Below, piece after piece: positions 1 through 7,234 of a DNA stretch of 18,618 nucleotides. The translations under genes and the position numbers were made by a program. Source of the DNA: an uncultured Alistipes sp. (lineage in GTDB: Bacteria > Bacteroidota > Bacteroidia > Bacteroidales > Rikenellaceae); contig URTU01000031.1 in assembly GCA_900550925.1 (NCBI GenBank), positions 1 to 18,618 on the forward strand, read 5' to 3'. The stretch's first letter is position 1. Each line of letters opens with the position of its first letter. Below the pieces are notes generated by a model. The model ran no database searches. It saw nothing but the letters and a program-made list of their open reading frames with translations, and was not told where the DNA came from.

Positions 1-746
1 CCCGAATATACGAGCGGCAGGACTCCGTCGGCAAACATTTCGGTGTGGATACCGAGGTTCTTGTGGTTTCCCAGCTGCGCCAGCACGGCATTCGGAATGG
101 CACCGATACCCATCTGGAGGCAGGCACCGTCCTCGATCAGAGCGGCGCAGTTCTTACCGATCATCGTTTCGACCTCGTTGGGCTGTGCGAACTTGGCCTC
201 GATCAGGGGCTGGTCGTCCTGGACGAAGATATCGATCTTCGACATCGGGATCATAGCCTGGCCGAACGAACGCGGAACATACTTGTTTACCACGGCGATG
301 ACTGTCTTTGCCTTCTCGATGGCGCCCAAGGTAGCATCCACGGAGGTTCCCAACGAGACGTATCCGTGTTTGTCTGGGGGGCAGACCTGAATCATGGCCA
401 CATCGCACGGCAAGACTCCCGAACGGTAGAGTTTCTGGGTCTCGCTCAGGAAAATCGGAATGTAATCGGCATAGCAACTCTGGGTTACCTTGCGCACATT
501 GCTGCCGACAAAGAACGAATCGAGTTGGAAAATACCTTCGAATTGGGGATCGGCATACGGAGCCGGACCTTCGGTGTGAAGGTGGTGTACATGCACATTC
601 TCGATCTCATGGTTGGCACCGCGCTCGCACATGGCCTTGATAAGGCACTGCGGGGCACTTGCCACTGCGCTCAAATGGACATGATCGCCCGACTTGATGA
701 CTTTCACCGCCTCTTGAGGGGTGGTAAATTTGATCTGACAGTTCAT
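1..746 (-). CDS. Acetyl-CoA hydrolase/CoA-transferase family protein, partial (C-terminus outside window)
   Basis: The first 248 residues are visible; the gene runs off the left edge. The translation starts MNCQIKFTTPQEAVKVIKSG and contains GIGAIPNAVL (213-222) followed by LGIHTEMFADG (231-241). These are hallmark segments of the family that includes 4-hydroxybutyrate CoA-transferase, butyryl-CoA:acetate CoA-transferase and acetyl-CoA hydrolase. Glu236 in the HTEMF segment is the expected catalytic glutamate, which forms the glutamyl-CoA thioester (family knowledge). The enzyme should move CoA between an acyl-CoA and a free carboxylate, typically acetate, in the cytoplasm. The acyl substrate cannot be read from this half. 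The ATG at 744-746 lies about 80 nt downstream of a clear Bacteroidetes promoter. The gene is divergent from korAB, which makes an acyl-CoA (succinyl-CoA) and reduced ferredoxin, so a link in acyl-CoA metabolism is plausible but inferred. Confidence 0.9.
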   Translation of the reverse strand, partial: MNCQIKFTTPQEAVKVIKSGDHVHLSAVASAPQCLIKAMCERGANHEIENVHVHHLHTEGPAPYADPQFEGIFQLDSFFVGSNVRKVTQSCYADYIPIFLSETQKLYRSGVLPCDVAMIQVCPPDKHGYVSLGTSVDATLGAIEKAKTVIAVVNKYVPRSFGQAMIPMSKIDIFVQDDQPLIEAKFAQPNEVETMIGKNCAALIEDGACLQMGIGAIPNAVLAQLGNHKNLGIHTEMFADGVLPLVYS

Positions 747-830
747 CTTTAACAGTTCGTCATTTATTTAAGTGATAATTCCGCTTGTAAAAGGCAGCTT
801 TCGGTTGCACTTAGTCGCATGAAAGCGCCA

Positions 831-862
831 CAAAGTTAAAAACATTTTTAGATCGAGCCAAA
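831..862 (-). promoter_or_regulatory. Bacteroidetes-type promoter of the CoA-transferase gene
   Basis: On the minus strand the sequence reads TTTG (859-862), a 20-nt spacer, then TAACTTTG (831-838). This matches the Bacteroidetes primary sigma consensus TTTG-N19-21-TAnnTTTG exactly. The predicted transcription start is near 825, giving a leader of about 80 nt before the ATG at 746. No other feature was seen between here and the korA promoter (863-1080). Confidence 0.8.
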
Positions 863-1080
863 TTTCCGCAATACTTTATTCCCACATCCGTAGTCGACTC
901 CTCAACCCGACTGACAACCCGCCAGAAACCAATCTGTTTCCGCACGCGAGACTGCATCAACGGGCCCCCGTGCATGACAAAATACCCACGCACGGACAGA
1001 AACTCCTCCCAATGCCCCTCAGAGCCCGTGCCGAACGAAAAAATCGCTGCTGACGGATAACAATATATCGGAAGTTTTTA

Positions 1081-1088
1081 TACATTTG
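1081..1088 (+). promoter_or_regulatory. Probable -7 element of korAB
   Basis: TACATTTG matches the TAnnTTTG -7 box and lies about 58 nt before the korA start. No good TTTG -33 box is present at the usual 19-21 nt spacing (the region reads gata/ataa), so this is a half-promoter call only. Confidence 0.45.
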
Positions 1089-1146
1089 TGTTCGTGAAAT
1101 ACAATACGCAAAAATATTTCCCACAAAACTACAACTAAAACTTCTT

Positions 1147-3003
1147 ATGGATAAACAGAATGTAAAAGAGGTGAAGGATGTCGTCATCCGATTTTCCGGA
1201 GACTCCGGAGACGGAATGCAGCTTACCGGCACCCTCTTCTCCGACACTTCGGCCTTGATGGGGAACGGTATATCGACATTCCCCGACTACCCTGCCGAAA
1301 TCCGAGCCCCGCAAGGTACCGTATCAGGCGTTTCGGGTTTCCAGGTTCACTTCGGAAGCAACCGGGTAATCAACCCGGGTGACTATTGCGACGTGCTGGT
1401 GGCCATGAACCCCGCCGCACTCAAAGCCAATGCCCGCTGGCTGAAACCCGATTCGACAATCATCATCGACGGTGATACCCTCAATGAGAAAGCGGTCGAA
1501 AAAGCCGGCTTCAAAACCCTCGACCCTATCGCCGAACTCGGCCTCGAAAACCACAATATCGTCATCCCGAACATCACTTCGATGACAAAGGATGCACTGG
1601 CCGACATGGACCTCGACAACAAGAGCGTCACAAAATGCAAGAACATGTTCGCGCTGGGTATCTGCTTCTATCTCTACAACCGCCCGTTCGACTATGCAAA
1701 ACACTATGTCGACTCGAAGTTCGCAAAGAAAAACCCGCTCATCGCCGAAGCCAACAAACGAGCCATGGACGCCGGTTTTAACTTCGCGGCAAATACCCAC
1801 GCCTTTGCCAATACTTATGACATCGCTCCCGCACCCCTCGAAAAGGGTACATACCGCTCGATAAACGGCAACACCGCCACCGCATGGGGCTTCATCGCCG
1901 CATCCGAAAAGAGCGGCCGACCGCTCTTCTGCGGTTCCTACCCCATCACCCCGGCTACGGTGATCCTCGAAGAGCTCGCAAAACGCAAGGATCTCGGTGT
2001 CAAGACCGTACAGGCCGAAGACGAAATCGCCGGCATCTGCACCTCGATCGGTGCCGCCTTCGCCGGAAACTTCGCCGTGACCACCACTTCGGGCCCCGGA
2101 CTCTCGCTCAAGAGCGAAGCACTCGGTCTGGCCGTCATGGCCGAACTGCCGCTGGTTGTCGTCGACGTACAGCGCGGCGGCCCTTCGACCGGCCTCCCGA
2201 CAAAAACCGAACAGAGCGACCTCGATCAGGCCCTCTACGGACGTAACGGAGAATGCCCGCTCGTGGTGATCGCCGCAAGTACCCCGAGCGACTGCTTCCA
2301 CTATGCCTTCCACGCTGCCAAGATCGCAATGGAGCACATGACCCCCGTCATACTGCTTTCGGACGGTTTCATCGCTAACGGAAGCCAGCCCTGGAAGATC
2401 CCCTCGATGAGCGAATATCCCGAAATCGTGCCGCCGATCGTCACCAAACTCGACGACGACGAAACCCAATACATGCCCTACAAGCGTAACCCCGAAACAC
2501 TGGCCCGCCGCTGGGCATTCCCCGGCACCGAAGGCCTCGAACACCGTATCGGCGGTCTCGAAAAGGACAAACTCAAGGGCAGCGTATCGCACGATCCGGC
2601 AAACCACCAGTTCATGGTCAACGCCCGTGCCGAAAAGGTTGCTCGCGTAGTCAACTGCATACCCGACCAGACTGTCATCGGTCCCGACCAGGCCGACCTG
2701 CTCGTAATCGGTTGGGGCGGTACCCGCGGAAACCTGCAAACCGCAGTCGAGGATTTGCAGGCCGAAGGCAAGAGCATCGCACTGTGCCACTTCAACTACA
2801 TCAACCCCCTGCCGCGAAACGTACGCGATATTCTCGGACGTTACCGCAATCTGGTTGTCTGCGAACTCAACGGCGGCCAGTTCGCCGGATACCTCCGCCA
2901 GAATTTCCAGGAGTTCACCTTCGAACAGTACAACAAGTGCGAAGGTCTCCCGTTCACGGTGGTGGAGCTTAAAAACAAGTTCAACGAGATTTTAAACAGA
3001 TAG
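1147..3003 (+). CDS. korA: 2-oxoglutarate:ferredoxin oxidoreductase, fused gamma-alpha subunit (KorA)
   Basis: This 618-residue protein has the gamma-alpha fusion layout of KorA. Residues about 10-200 form the gamma domain, with VVIRFSGDSGDGMQ (12-25) and the FPDYPAEIRAP segment (45-55). Residues about 240-480 form the alpha (pyrimidine-binding) domain, with YPITP (265-269), the AEDEIAGI segment around 290-297 and QRGGPSTGLPTKTEQ (342-356), and a C-terminal domain follows. With KorB it should oxidatively decarboxylate 2-oxoglutarate to succinyl-CoA and CO2 while reducing ferredoxin, or run in reverse in anaerobes (family knowledge). Iron-sulfur and TPP binding lie in KorB. The stop is followed after 2 nt by korB, so the two are co-translated. 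2-Oxoglutarate is the best-supported substrate, but another 2-oxoacid is possible. No ferredoxin-like delta subunit gene lies next to it. Confidence 0.93.
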   Translation: MDKQNVKEVKDVVIRFSGDSGDGMQLTGTLFSDTSALMGNGISTFPDYPAEIRAPQGTVSGVSGFQVHFGSNRVINPGDYCDVLVAMNPAALKANARWLKPDSTIIIDGDTLNEKAVEKAGFKTLDPIAELGLENHNIVIPNITSMTKDALADMDLDNKSVTKCKNMFALGICFYLYNRPFDYAKHYVDSKFAKKNPLIAEANKRAMDAGFNFAANTHAFANTYDIAPAPLEKGTYRSINGNTATAWGFIAASEKSGRPLFCGSYPITPATVILEELAKRKDLGVKTVQAEDEIAGICTSIGAAFAGNFAVTTTSGPGLSLKSEALGLAVMAELPLVVVDVQRGGPSTGLPTKTEQSDLDQALYGRNGECPLVVIAASTPSDCFHYAFHAAKIAMEHMTPVILLSDGFIANGSQPWKIPSMSEYPEIVPPIVTKLDDDETQYMPYKRNPETLARRWAFPGTEGLEHRIGGLEKDKLKGSVSHDPANHQFMVNARAEKVARVVNCIPDQTVIGPDQADLLVIGWGGTRGNLQTAVEDLQAEGKSIALCHFNYINPLPRNVRDILGRYRNLVVCELNGGQFAGYLRQNFQEFTFEQYNKCEGLPFTVVELKNKFNEILNR

Positions 3004-3005
3004 TC

Positions 3006-4040
3006 ATGAGCGCTCAATTCAAATACACATCAGCTGATTTCAAAAGCGATCAGGAAGTAAAATGGTGTCCCGGATGCGGCGACCATGCCATTTTGAACGC
3101 CGTTCTGAGGGCTATGCCCGAAGTGGCCGAACAGACCGGTACCCCGCACAAGATGTTCACCGTGGTATCGGGTATCGGTTGCTCGTCCCGTTTCCCGTAT
3201 TACGTGCGCACGTTCGGCTTCCACTCGATCCACGGCCGTGCAAACGCTATCGCAACAGGTATCAAAACCGCAAACCCCGATCTCAACGTCTGGGTGGCAA
3301 CCGGTGACGGAGACTCGCTCGCTATCGGCGGAAACCACTTCATACATGCAATCCGCCGTAACGTAAACCTCAACGTTATACTCTTCAACAACGAGATCTA
3401 CGGATTGACCAAGGGGCAGTACTCCCCCACTTCGAAACTCGGCAAGATCACCAAGACGTCGCCTTACGGCACGGTCGAGAAGCCGTTCAACCCGGGTGAG
3501 CTGGTCATCGGCGCAAAGGGTACATTCTTTGCCCGCTCGGTCGATGCCGAGGTGATGCTCACGAAGGACTGCCTGGTGGCCGGTGCCGAACACAAGGGAA
3601 TGTCGGTTGTCGAAGTACTGCAGAACTGCGTAATATTCAACGACAAGACCCACGCCCTGTTCGCAGGCGACAAGGCTACACGTGCCGAACGTACCATCAC
3701 GCTCAAACACGGTGAAAAGATGCTGTTCGGCGCACAAATGAACAAAGGCCTCATGCTCGACGGCATGAAACTCAAGGTTGTGACCGTAGGCGAAAACGGC
3801 GTCACGATGGACGACATCCTCACCCACGACGCGCACGAGAAGGATACTACCCTGCACGTCATGCTGGCGGCAATGAAGTATCCCGACTATCCGGTTGCGC
3901 TGGGCGTGATCCGTTCGGTCGAGGATGATGCCGTCTACGACATCAAGGTTGCCGAGCAGGTCGAGCAGGTCAAGGCACAAAGCAAGATCAAGTGCGTCGA
4001 CGACCTTCTCCACAGCGGCGCTACATGGGAGATCAAATAA
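3006..4040 (+). CDS. korB: 2-oxoglutarate:ferredoxin oxidoreductase, beta subunit (KorB)
   Basis: This is the 344-residue TPP-binding beta subunit. CPGCGDHAIL (21-30) provides Cys21 and Cys24, Cys59 lies in SGIGCSSR, and Cys208 lies in LQNCVIF. These four match the spacing of the [4Fe-4S] ligands known in this enzyme family. GDGDSLAIGGNH (100-111) with NNEIYGLTKGQ (128-138) is the Mg-TPP binding motif. The ATG begins 2 nt after the korA stop, and both subunits probably form one complex that passes electrons to ferredoxin. At 344 residues it is somewhat longer than the shortest family members. The extra length is in the C-terminal third, as is common in Bacteroidetes proteins. The stop codon sits at the base of a hairpin (4039-4079). 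Confidence 0.93.
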   Translation: MSAQFKYTSADFKSDQEVKWCPGCGDHAILNAVLRAMPEVAEQTGTPHKMFTVVSGIGCSSRFPYYVRTFGFHSIHGRANAIATGIKTANPDLNVWVATGDGDSLAIGGNHFIHAIRRNVNLNVILFNNEIYGLTKGQYSPTSKLGKITKTSPYGTVEKPFNPGELVIGAKGTFFARSVDAEVMLTKDCLVAGAEHKGMSVVEVLQNCVIFNDKTHALFAGDKATRAERTITLKHGEKMLFGAQMNKGLMLDGMKLKVVTVGENGVTMDDILTHDAHEKDTTLHVMLAAMKYPDYPVALGVIRSVEDDAVYDIKVAEQVEQVKAQSKIKCVDDLLHSGATWEIK

Positions 4041-4079
4041 ATTGCGCAGCCGCCTTGCGGCAGACTGTCAGCGCAATTT
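4039..4079 (+). repeat. Inverted repeat overlapping the korB stop codon
   Basis: Perfect 9-bp arms AAATTGCGC (4039-4047) and GCGCAATTT (4071-4079) enclose a second small hairpin, GCCGC-CTT-GCGGC (4049-4061). No T-tract follows, so it is not an intrinsic terminator itself. It may stabilise the 3' end of the korAB transcript (inference). Confidence 0.6.
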
Positions 4080-4098
4080 GATCGACTGAATCGAAAGC

Positions 4099-4149
4099 AA
4101 AAGGAGCGAATACGTGTTATTATACGGTTCGCTCCTTTTCGTTTTTTTT
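4099..4149 (+). terminator. Intrinsic terminator of korAB
   Basis: A perfect 12-bp stem, AAAAGGAGCGAA (4099-4110) with TTCGCTCCTTTT (4128-4139), is closed by a 17-nt loop and followed by CG and eight T residues (4142-4149). It lies only about 50 nt before the ogt start codon, so it separates the two transcription units. Confidence 0.85.
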
Positions 4150-4158
4150 GTATCTTGC
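4128..4158 (+). promoter_or_regulatory. Weak candidate promoter of the ogt gene
   Basis: TATCTTGC (4151-4158) is close to TAnnTTTG, and TTCG (4128-4131) lies 19 nt upstream in the -33 position. Both boxes are imperfect, and the element would overlap the descending arm and T-tract of the korAB terminator. It is called only because the following gene needs its own start point. Confidence 0.25.
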
Positions 4159-4197
4159 AGACCGGATTACCCGATTTTCCAGAACTGTACAAAAAAC

Positions 4198-4734
4198 ATG
4201 ACCAGCGAAAGATTCTACGACTCCCCGCTCGGCCGGTTGACTCTCACCGATAACGGCAGGGCCCTGACCGGAATATATTTCGACACGCAGAAACGTGCCG
4301 TGTGCAATGGCATGTCCGGTGCCATATGGGAACCGGACACAGCATCTTGTAAGAATCGGGACGAGATCAACGGGTTATCAGTTTTTGCCATGACATGCAG
4401 ATGGCTCGATATCTATTTCGACGGCAGGATTCCGGACTTCACACCGCCCCTGCAACCTCTGGGCACACCATTCCGACGGGCCGTCTGGGAGATCCTTCGC
4501 GAGATTCCGTATGGCCGGACCGTAACCTACAAACAGGTTACCGAAGAGTTGATGCGCCGCACCGGCAGCATACGCATGTCGGCACGGGCCGTCGGGAGTG
4601 CAATCGGGCACAATCCGATCAGCATCATCATTCCGTGCCACCGCGTCATCGGCAGCAACGGCCGACTGACGGGTTATGCCGGCGGACTCGACCGCAAACG
4701 CCGCCTCCTCGAGATTGAACACTGCATGCCTTGA
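4198..4734 (+). CDS. ogt: Methylated-DNA--[protein]-cysteine S-methyltransferase (Ogt/MGMT family)
   Basis: This 178-residue suicide DNA-repair protein transfers alkyl groups from O6-alkylguanine (and O4-alkylthymine) to its own cysteine. The active-site motif IPCHRV is at 145-150 with acceptor Cys147. ARAVGSAIGHNP (129-140) precedes it, with the expected arginine finger (Arg130) and Asn139. The DNA-binding region TPFRRAVWEIL to VTYKQVTEEL (90-118) and the C-terminal LTGYAGGLDRK-type segment are intact. The N-terminus (MTSERFYDSPLG) looks like the family's usual beginning. The reading frame is open back to 4114, but that extension runs through the korAB terminator, so the ATG at 4198 is preferred. 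No Ada-type zinc domain is present. The gene stands alone, convergent with the ECF-S gene. Confidence 0.93.
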   Translation: MTSERFYDSPLGRLTLTDNGRALTGIYFDTQKRAVCNGMSGAIWEPDTASCKNRDEINGLSVFAMTCRWLDIYFDGRIPDFTPPLQPLGTPFRRAVWEILREIPYGRTVTYKQVTEELMRRTGSIRMSARAVGSAIGHNPISIIIPCHRVIGSNGRLTGYAGGLDRKRRLLEIEHCMP

Positions 4735-4840
4735 TCAGAACAAACACGACCCTGACCCGGTCCTAAAGCTGATACGGCTTCGCCCAACAGTCGCAATCGG
4801 GATCTTGACCCGCGAAATCTCTCTGCCAGGCTGCCAGAAA

Positions 4841-4877
4841 TAAAAATCCCGAAACTGCGCAAATATCAGGCGCAGCT
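4841..4877 (-). terminator. Intrinsic terminator of the DUF362/ECF-S operon
   Basis: On the minus strand GAAGCTGCGC pairs with GCGCAGTTTC (one G-T wobble) across a loop of about 9 nt, followed by GGGATTTTTATTT. It lies 55-90 nt beyond the ECF-S stop. The rest of the 4735-4932 interval between the two convergent genes holds no other feature that I can support. Confidence 0.6.
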
Positions 4878-4932
4878 TCAGGATCAATCAATTACTACCG
4901 GACGCGCGGCAAACGCCGGCTGAACGGCAAAC

Positions 4933-5445
4933 CTATCTCCGCAAAATGTATCTGAGCAGCAGGAAGCCTCCCACAACCTGGAACGCCATGCCGGGAATGC
5001 CGATACGGAAATCCTGCGCGGCAAGATAGAAATCGCCTTTCAGAATCCACTCTCCGAGCGTTCCGGCAACCTGATAGGCCAATACAACGGCCAGCATCAG
5101 AATGATCGACACCCTCTTGAATCGGTATGCCGCATAACCAGCAATACCGGCCAGAAGTATCGACTTGAGCATAATGGCCGGAAGGGCGGCCGGCGCAGGC
5201 ATCCCGAACAAAATCGAATTGGCCACCGGTGAGACGACGGCCGTAAGCAATCCGACACGCCAGCCGTACTTATAGGCGCCGACCAACGTGAAGAAGTAAA
5301 TCGGAAGCCACGTGGGGCCTCCCATCTCGACCGTATGGCAGAGTTGCGGCAATGCAATGTTCCCGACGGCGAACAAGAGTGCAAAAAGGTATGTTTTTGC
5401 CTCGCCGTACCGCAGCGAATATAGTTTTACGGTTGTTGTTTCCAT
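4933..5445 (-). CDS. ECF-type transporter S component (substrate-binding membrane protein), substrate unknown
   Basis: This 170-residue, strongly hydrophobic protein has about five or six membrane segments (approximately 18-35, 45-60, 63-82, 88-108, 112-130, 150-167). Its size and texture, with short polar loops and an N-terminal METTTVKLYSLRYGEA cytoplasmic lead, fit the S components of energy-coupling factor vitamin/micronutrient importers. Such a subunit binds a scarce small molecule and docks with a shared EcfAA'T module. No ATPase or EcfT gene is in the window. The start is set at the ATG at 5443-5445 because AGGAGG (5451-5456) sits 5 nt before it; an in-frame TTG at 5466 is less likely. 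It begins 13 nt after the DUF362 stop, so the two form an operon. The vitamin or metal carried is not identifiable from sequence alone. Confidence 0.72.
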   Translation of the reverse strand: METTTVKLYSLRYGEAKTYLFALLFAVGNIALPQLCHTVEMGGPTWLPIYFFTLVGAYKYGWRVGLLTAVVSPVANSILFGMPAPAALPAIMLKSILLAGIAGYAAYRFKRVSIILMLAVVLAYQVAGTLGEWILKGDFYLAAQDFRIGIPGMAFQVVGGFLLLRYILRR

Positions 5446-5450
5446 CTTGG

Positions 5451-5456
5451 CCTCCT
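5451..5456 (-). promoter_or_regulatory. Canonical Shine-Dalgarno site AGGAGG before the ECF-S gene
   Basis: AGGAGG lies 5 nt before the ATG and deciphers the start. It is the strongest Shine-Dalgarno-like sequence noticed in a window where other genes have A/T-rich leaders, as is usual for Bacteroidetes. It sits between the DUF362 stop (5459-5461) and the ECF-S start. Confidence 0.6.
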
Positions 5457-5458
5457 TG

Positions 5459-6451
5459 TCAATCAAGTTCTACAAGTTCGTATTTCTGACTTCCCATCCC
5501 GAGCGACTCGGCATAATCCAGCGTATGCATGCCATGACGCGAGTCGATACGCTCGATAAGATGTATCTTTCCATGGTCGTCCGAAGCCCTGACGAGGTCC
5601 GTACATGCACGGTCGAGCGCAACGGGATCGAGCGACGCCAGAATGCCTATATCACCCATCTGGGGATCGGCCGGCGACGAATCGCAGTCGCAATCGACCG
5701 ACAGGTTGTTCGCCACACTGATATACAGTATGTTGTCTCCGCAATGGTCGGCAACGGCCTTGGCAGCTTCGGCCATCGACTCCAGAAAATCATCCTGTTC
5801 CGGCAGATCGCCCCATACACTCGAAACATCGGTGGTCTTGCCGGCCGAATGGATCCAGGCCTTGCCGTGCGACGAGGCGATGCCGATCGACATGTTCTTG
5901 ATGGCGCCGCCGAAACCTCCCATAGCGTGACCCTTGAAGTGCGAAAGGATGATCGTGAAGTCGTAATTCATGAAATTCTTTCCCACAATGTCGCGATCCA
6001 GATGACGGCCTCCCTCAACAGGCAGTTCGACCTCCCCTTCGGCATCCATGATGTCGACCGGTGCAATGGCCGTAAATCCATGGTCACGGGCGGCCTTCAG
6101 ATGTTTTTCGGTATCCGAACGGCCGCCTCCATAAGCCGTATTGCACTCTACGATCGTGCCGTTCACCTTCTGTACCAGATCCTTGATAAGGGCCGGCTGC
6201 AGGAAGTTGTGACCGCCGGGTTCGCCCGTAGAGAGCTTCACGGCGACCTTGCCACGGGCCTCGCGACCCAAGGCCTCATAGATCTTCACCAGATTCTCCG
6301 GAGTGATCTCCTTGAAAAAATAGACCTTCGGCAACGAATCCTCAGCCGAAGCGTTCCCGGATTGGGATGATTCACGATTGCCCTGTGCATTGGCGCAACC
6401 GGAGGCAGCAAACATCGTTGCTAACATAATTGTCATGATACTTTTCTTCAT
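5459..6451 (-). CDS. DUF362 domain lipoprotein
   Basis: This 330-residue protein begins with MKKSIMTIMLATMFAASGC, a signal peptide ending in a plausible lipobox (A-S-G-Cys19), followed by a Ser/Asn/Gly-rich linker. The rest is a DUF362 domain: VAVKLSTGEPGG near the start, LSHFKGHAMGGFGGAIKNMSIG in the centre, and CDCDSSPADP followed by IGILASLDPVALDRACTDL near the end. DUF362 proteins are uncharacterised, often near redox or iron-sulfur genes. Here there is no attached ferredoxin domain, and the protein is exported by a Sec-type rather than a twin-arginine signal. An alternative start 24 nt upstream (ATG 6473-6475, MEKNIFTN) is possible. Upstream in-frame ATGs back to 6577 would bury the signal peptide and are rejected. 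It is co-transcribed with the ECF-S gene and may be the extracytoplasmic partner for the same substrate (inference). Confidence 0.85.
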   Translation of the reverse strand: MKKSIMTIMLATMFAASGCANAQGNRESSQSGNASAEDSLPKVYFFKEITPENLVKIYEALGREARGKVAVKLSTGEPGGHNFLQPALIKDLVQKVNGTIVECNTAYGGGRSDTEKHLKAARDHGFTAIAPVDIMDAEGEVELPVEGGRHLDRDIVGKNFMNYDFTIILSHFKGHAMGGFGGAIKNMSIGIASSHGKAWIHSAGKTTDVSSVWGDLPEQDDFLESMAEAAKAVADHCGDNILYISVANNLSVDCDCDSSPADPQMGDIGILASLDPVALDRACTDLVRASDDHGKIHLIERIDSRHGMHTLDYAESLGMGSQKYELVELD

Positions 6452-6658
6452 ATTTGTAAAAATATTCTTCTCCATAATTCGTCCGCCGCACCGCCGGATC
6501 GCCATCATGCAGCCGGAGCATGTTGAACGGCATTGGGCAGGCTGTTCCATACGGTATCCGGCAAGCCCTGCCGGCATATATTCAGTAAGACCTTCCGCCC
6601 CTGACAGCGTAGCCTAATCGCAGACCGCCCTGCCGTCGGCACAAACCGTTTCAAACCG
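6452..6658 (-). other. 207-nt GC-rich leader/intergenic region before the DUF362 gene
   Basis: The stretch holds no gene I can support. It contains a 6-bp hairpin, CCGGCA (6558-6563) with TGCCGG (6569-6574), and several G/C-rich blocks. No TAnnTTTG box was found on the minus strand, and no conserved riboswitch core (cobalamin, TPP, FMN) was recognised. It is either read-through from the DUF1893 gene or a leader of unknown type. Confidence 0.35.
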
Positions 6659-7072
6659 TCAATGGCGGTTCGCTTCGATAAAGGCTTCGATCTGCCGGTA
6701 GCACTCCTCCGGCGTACGGCAGTCGCGGCAACGGCTCTCCAACGGGCACCAGCCTGTTTTCGTACGGTTGATGATATGGTCAACCAGCCGGTCGAACGCT
6801 GGTTCCACTCCAGCCGCAACGAAGAGTTCAAGCGCCGGACGGCTCAACACATCCGCATGAACCGCTCCGACACCTCCCAGAATCATCAGCGCAGCAGCAG
6901 CCTTCCCGACCACCTTGTCTGCCACGACGGCGCCCGACAGAAACTCCGGATCCCCGTTCAGCAATCCATACAGATCAGCAACACCACGTCCGTCGAATGT
7001 CCTGACCCGTCCATTCGAGACGACCAGCGAATGGCCACCCTCGTGCAGCAATCGTATCAAATCTTCCATCAT
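6659..7072 (-). CDS. DUF1893 domain protein with cysteine-rich C-terminus
   Basis: This 137-residue protein matches DUF1893 (the family of Thermotoga TM1506, a cytidine-deaminase-like fold without an assigned reaction). Landmarks are LLHEGGHSLVVSNGRV (8-23), GVADLYGLL (30-38), ADKVVGKAAAALMILGGV (51-68), the A(D/N)VLSRPALE segment (73-82) and INRTKTGWCPLE (101-112). The C-terminus has Cys109, Cys115, Cys118 and Cys124 (C-x5-C-x2-C-x5-C), a possible metal or Fe-S site seen directly but not proven. The start at 7070-7072 (MMED) is chosen because a -7 element lies at 7106-7113, inside the longer open frame that reaches 7144; MED at 7069 is equally possible. Function is unknown. It lies between the cysteine-rich AraC regulator and the DUF362/ECF-S operon, all on the same strand. 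Confidence 0.85.
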   Translation of the reverse strand: MMEDLIRLLHEGGHSLVVSNGRVRTFDGRGVADLYGLLNGDPEFLSGAVVADKVVGKAAAALMILGGVGAVHADVLSRPALELFVAAGVEPAFDRLVDHIINRTKTGWCPLESRCRDCRTPEECYRQIEAFIEANRH

Positions 7073-7105
7073 GACCGTTTGACAGATTTCAAAATTCCAC
7101 TTATG

Positions 7106-7113
7106 CAAAGATA
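7106..7113 (-). promoter_or_regulatory. -7 promoter element of the DUF1893 gene
   Basis: Minus-strand TATCTTTG matches TAnnTTTG. A TTTG exists further upstream (7138-7141), but the spacing is 24 nt, longer than the usual 19-21. The predicted start of transcription is near 7100, leaving a short leader before the ATG at 7072. The remaining 7114-7234 shows no clear terminator for the upstream AraC gene. Confidence 0.5.
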
Positions 7114-7234
7114 ACAATTCCCACCGAACCCTCGCCCCAAACATACCGTCCCGCTTCTAAATTGGTCGGATTTCACACCTGTCCGGATGGCGTTCAAGAC
7201 CGCCTCCCGACCACCACTCTGCCAGCCGCACATG

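Noticed and set aside
45..752. Long plus-strand open frame (235 codons) over the CoA-transferase
   Set aside because: It is antisense to a gene with clear family motifs, and its translation resembles no family; it is a by-product of codon bias.
1324..2790. 488-codon minus-strand open frame opposite korA
   Set aside because: korA matches its family along its whole length; the antisense translation is low-complexity and unrecognisable.
3030..4013. 327-codon minus-strand open frame opposite korB
   Set aside because: Shadow of korB, without start context or family features.
5312..6370. 352-codon plus-strand open frame opposite DUF362
   Set aside because: The minus strand has full DUF362 motifs; this frame is a shadow.
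6505..6577. Upstream ATGs extending the DUF362 protein (from 6577)
   Set aside because: They would place a 40-residue extension before a clear signal peptide and lipobox.
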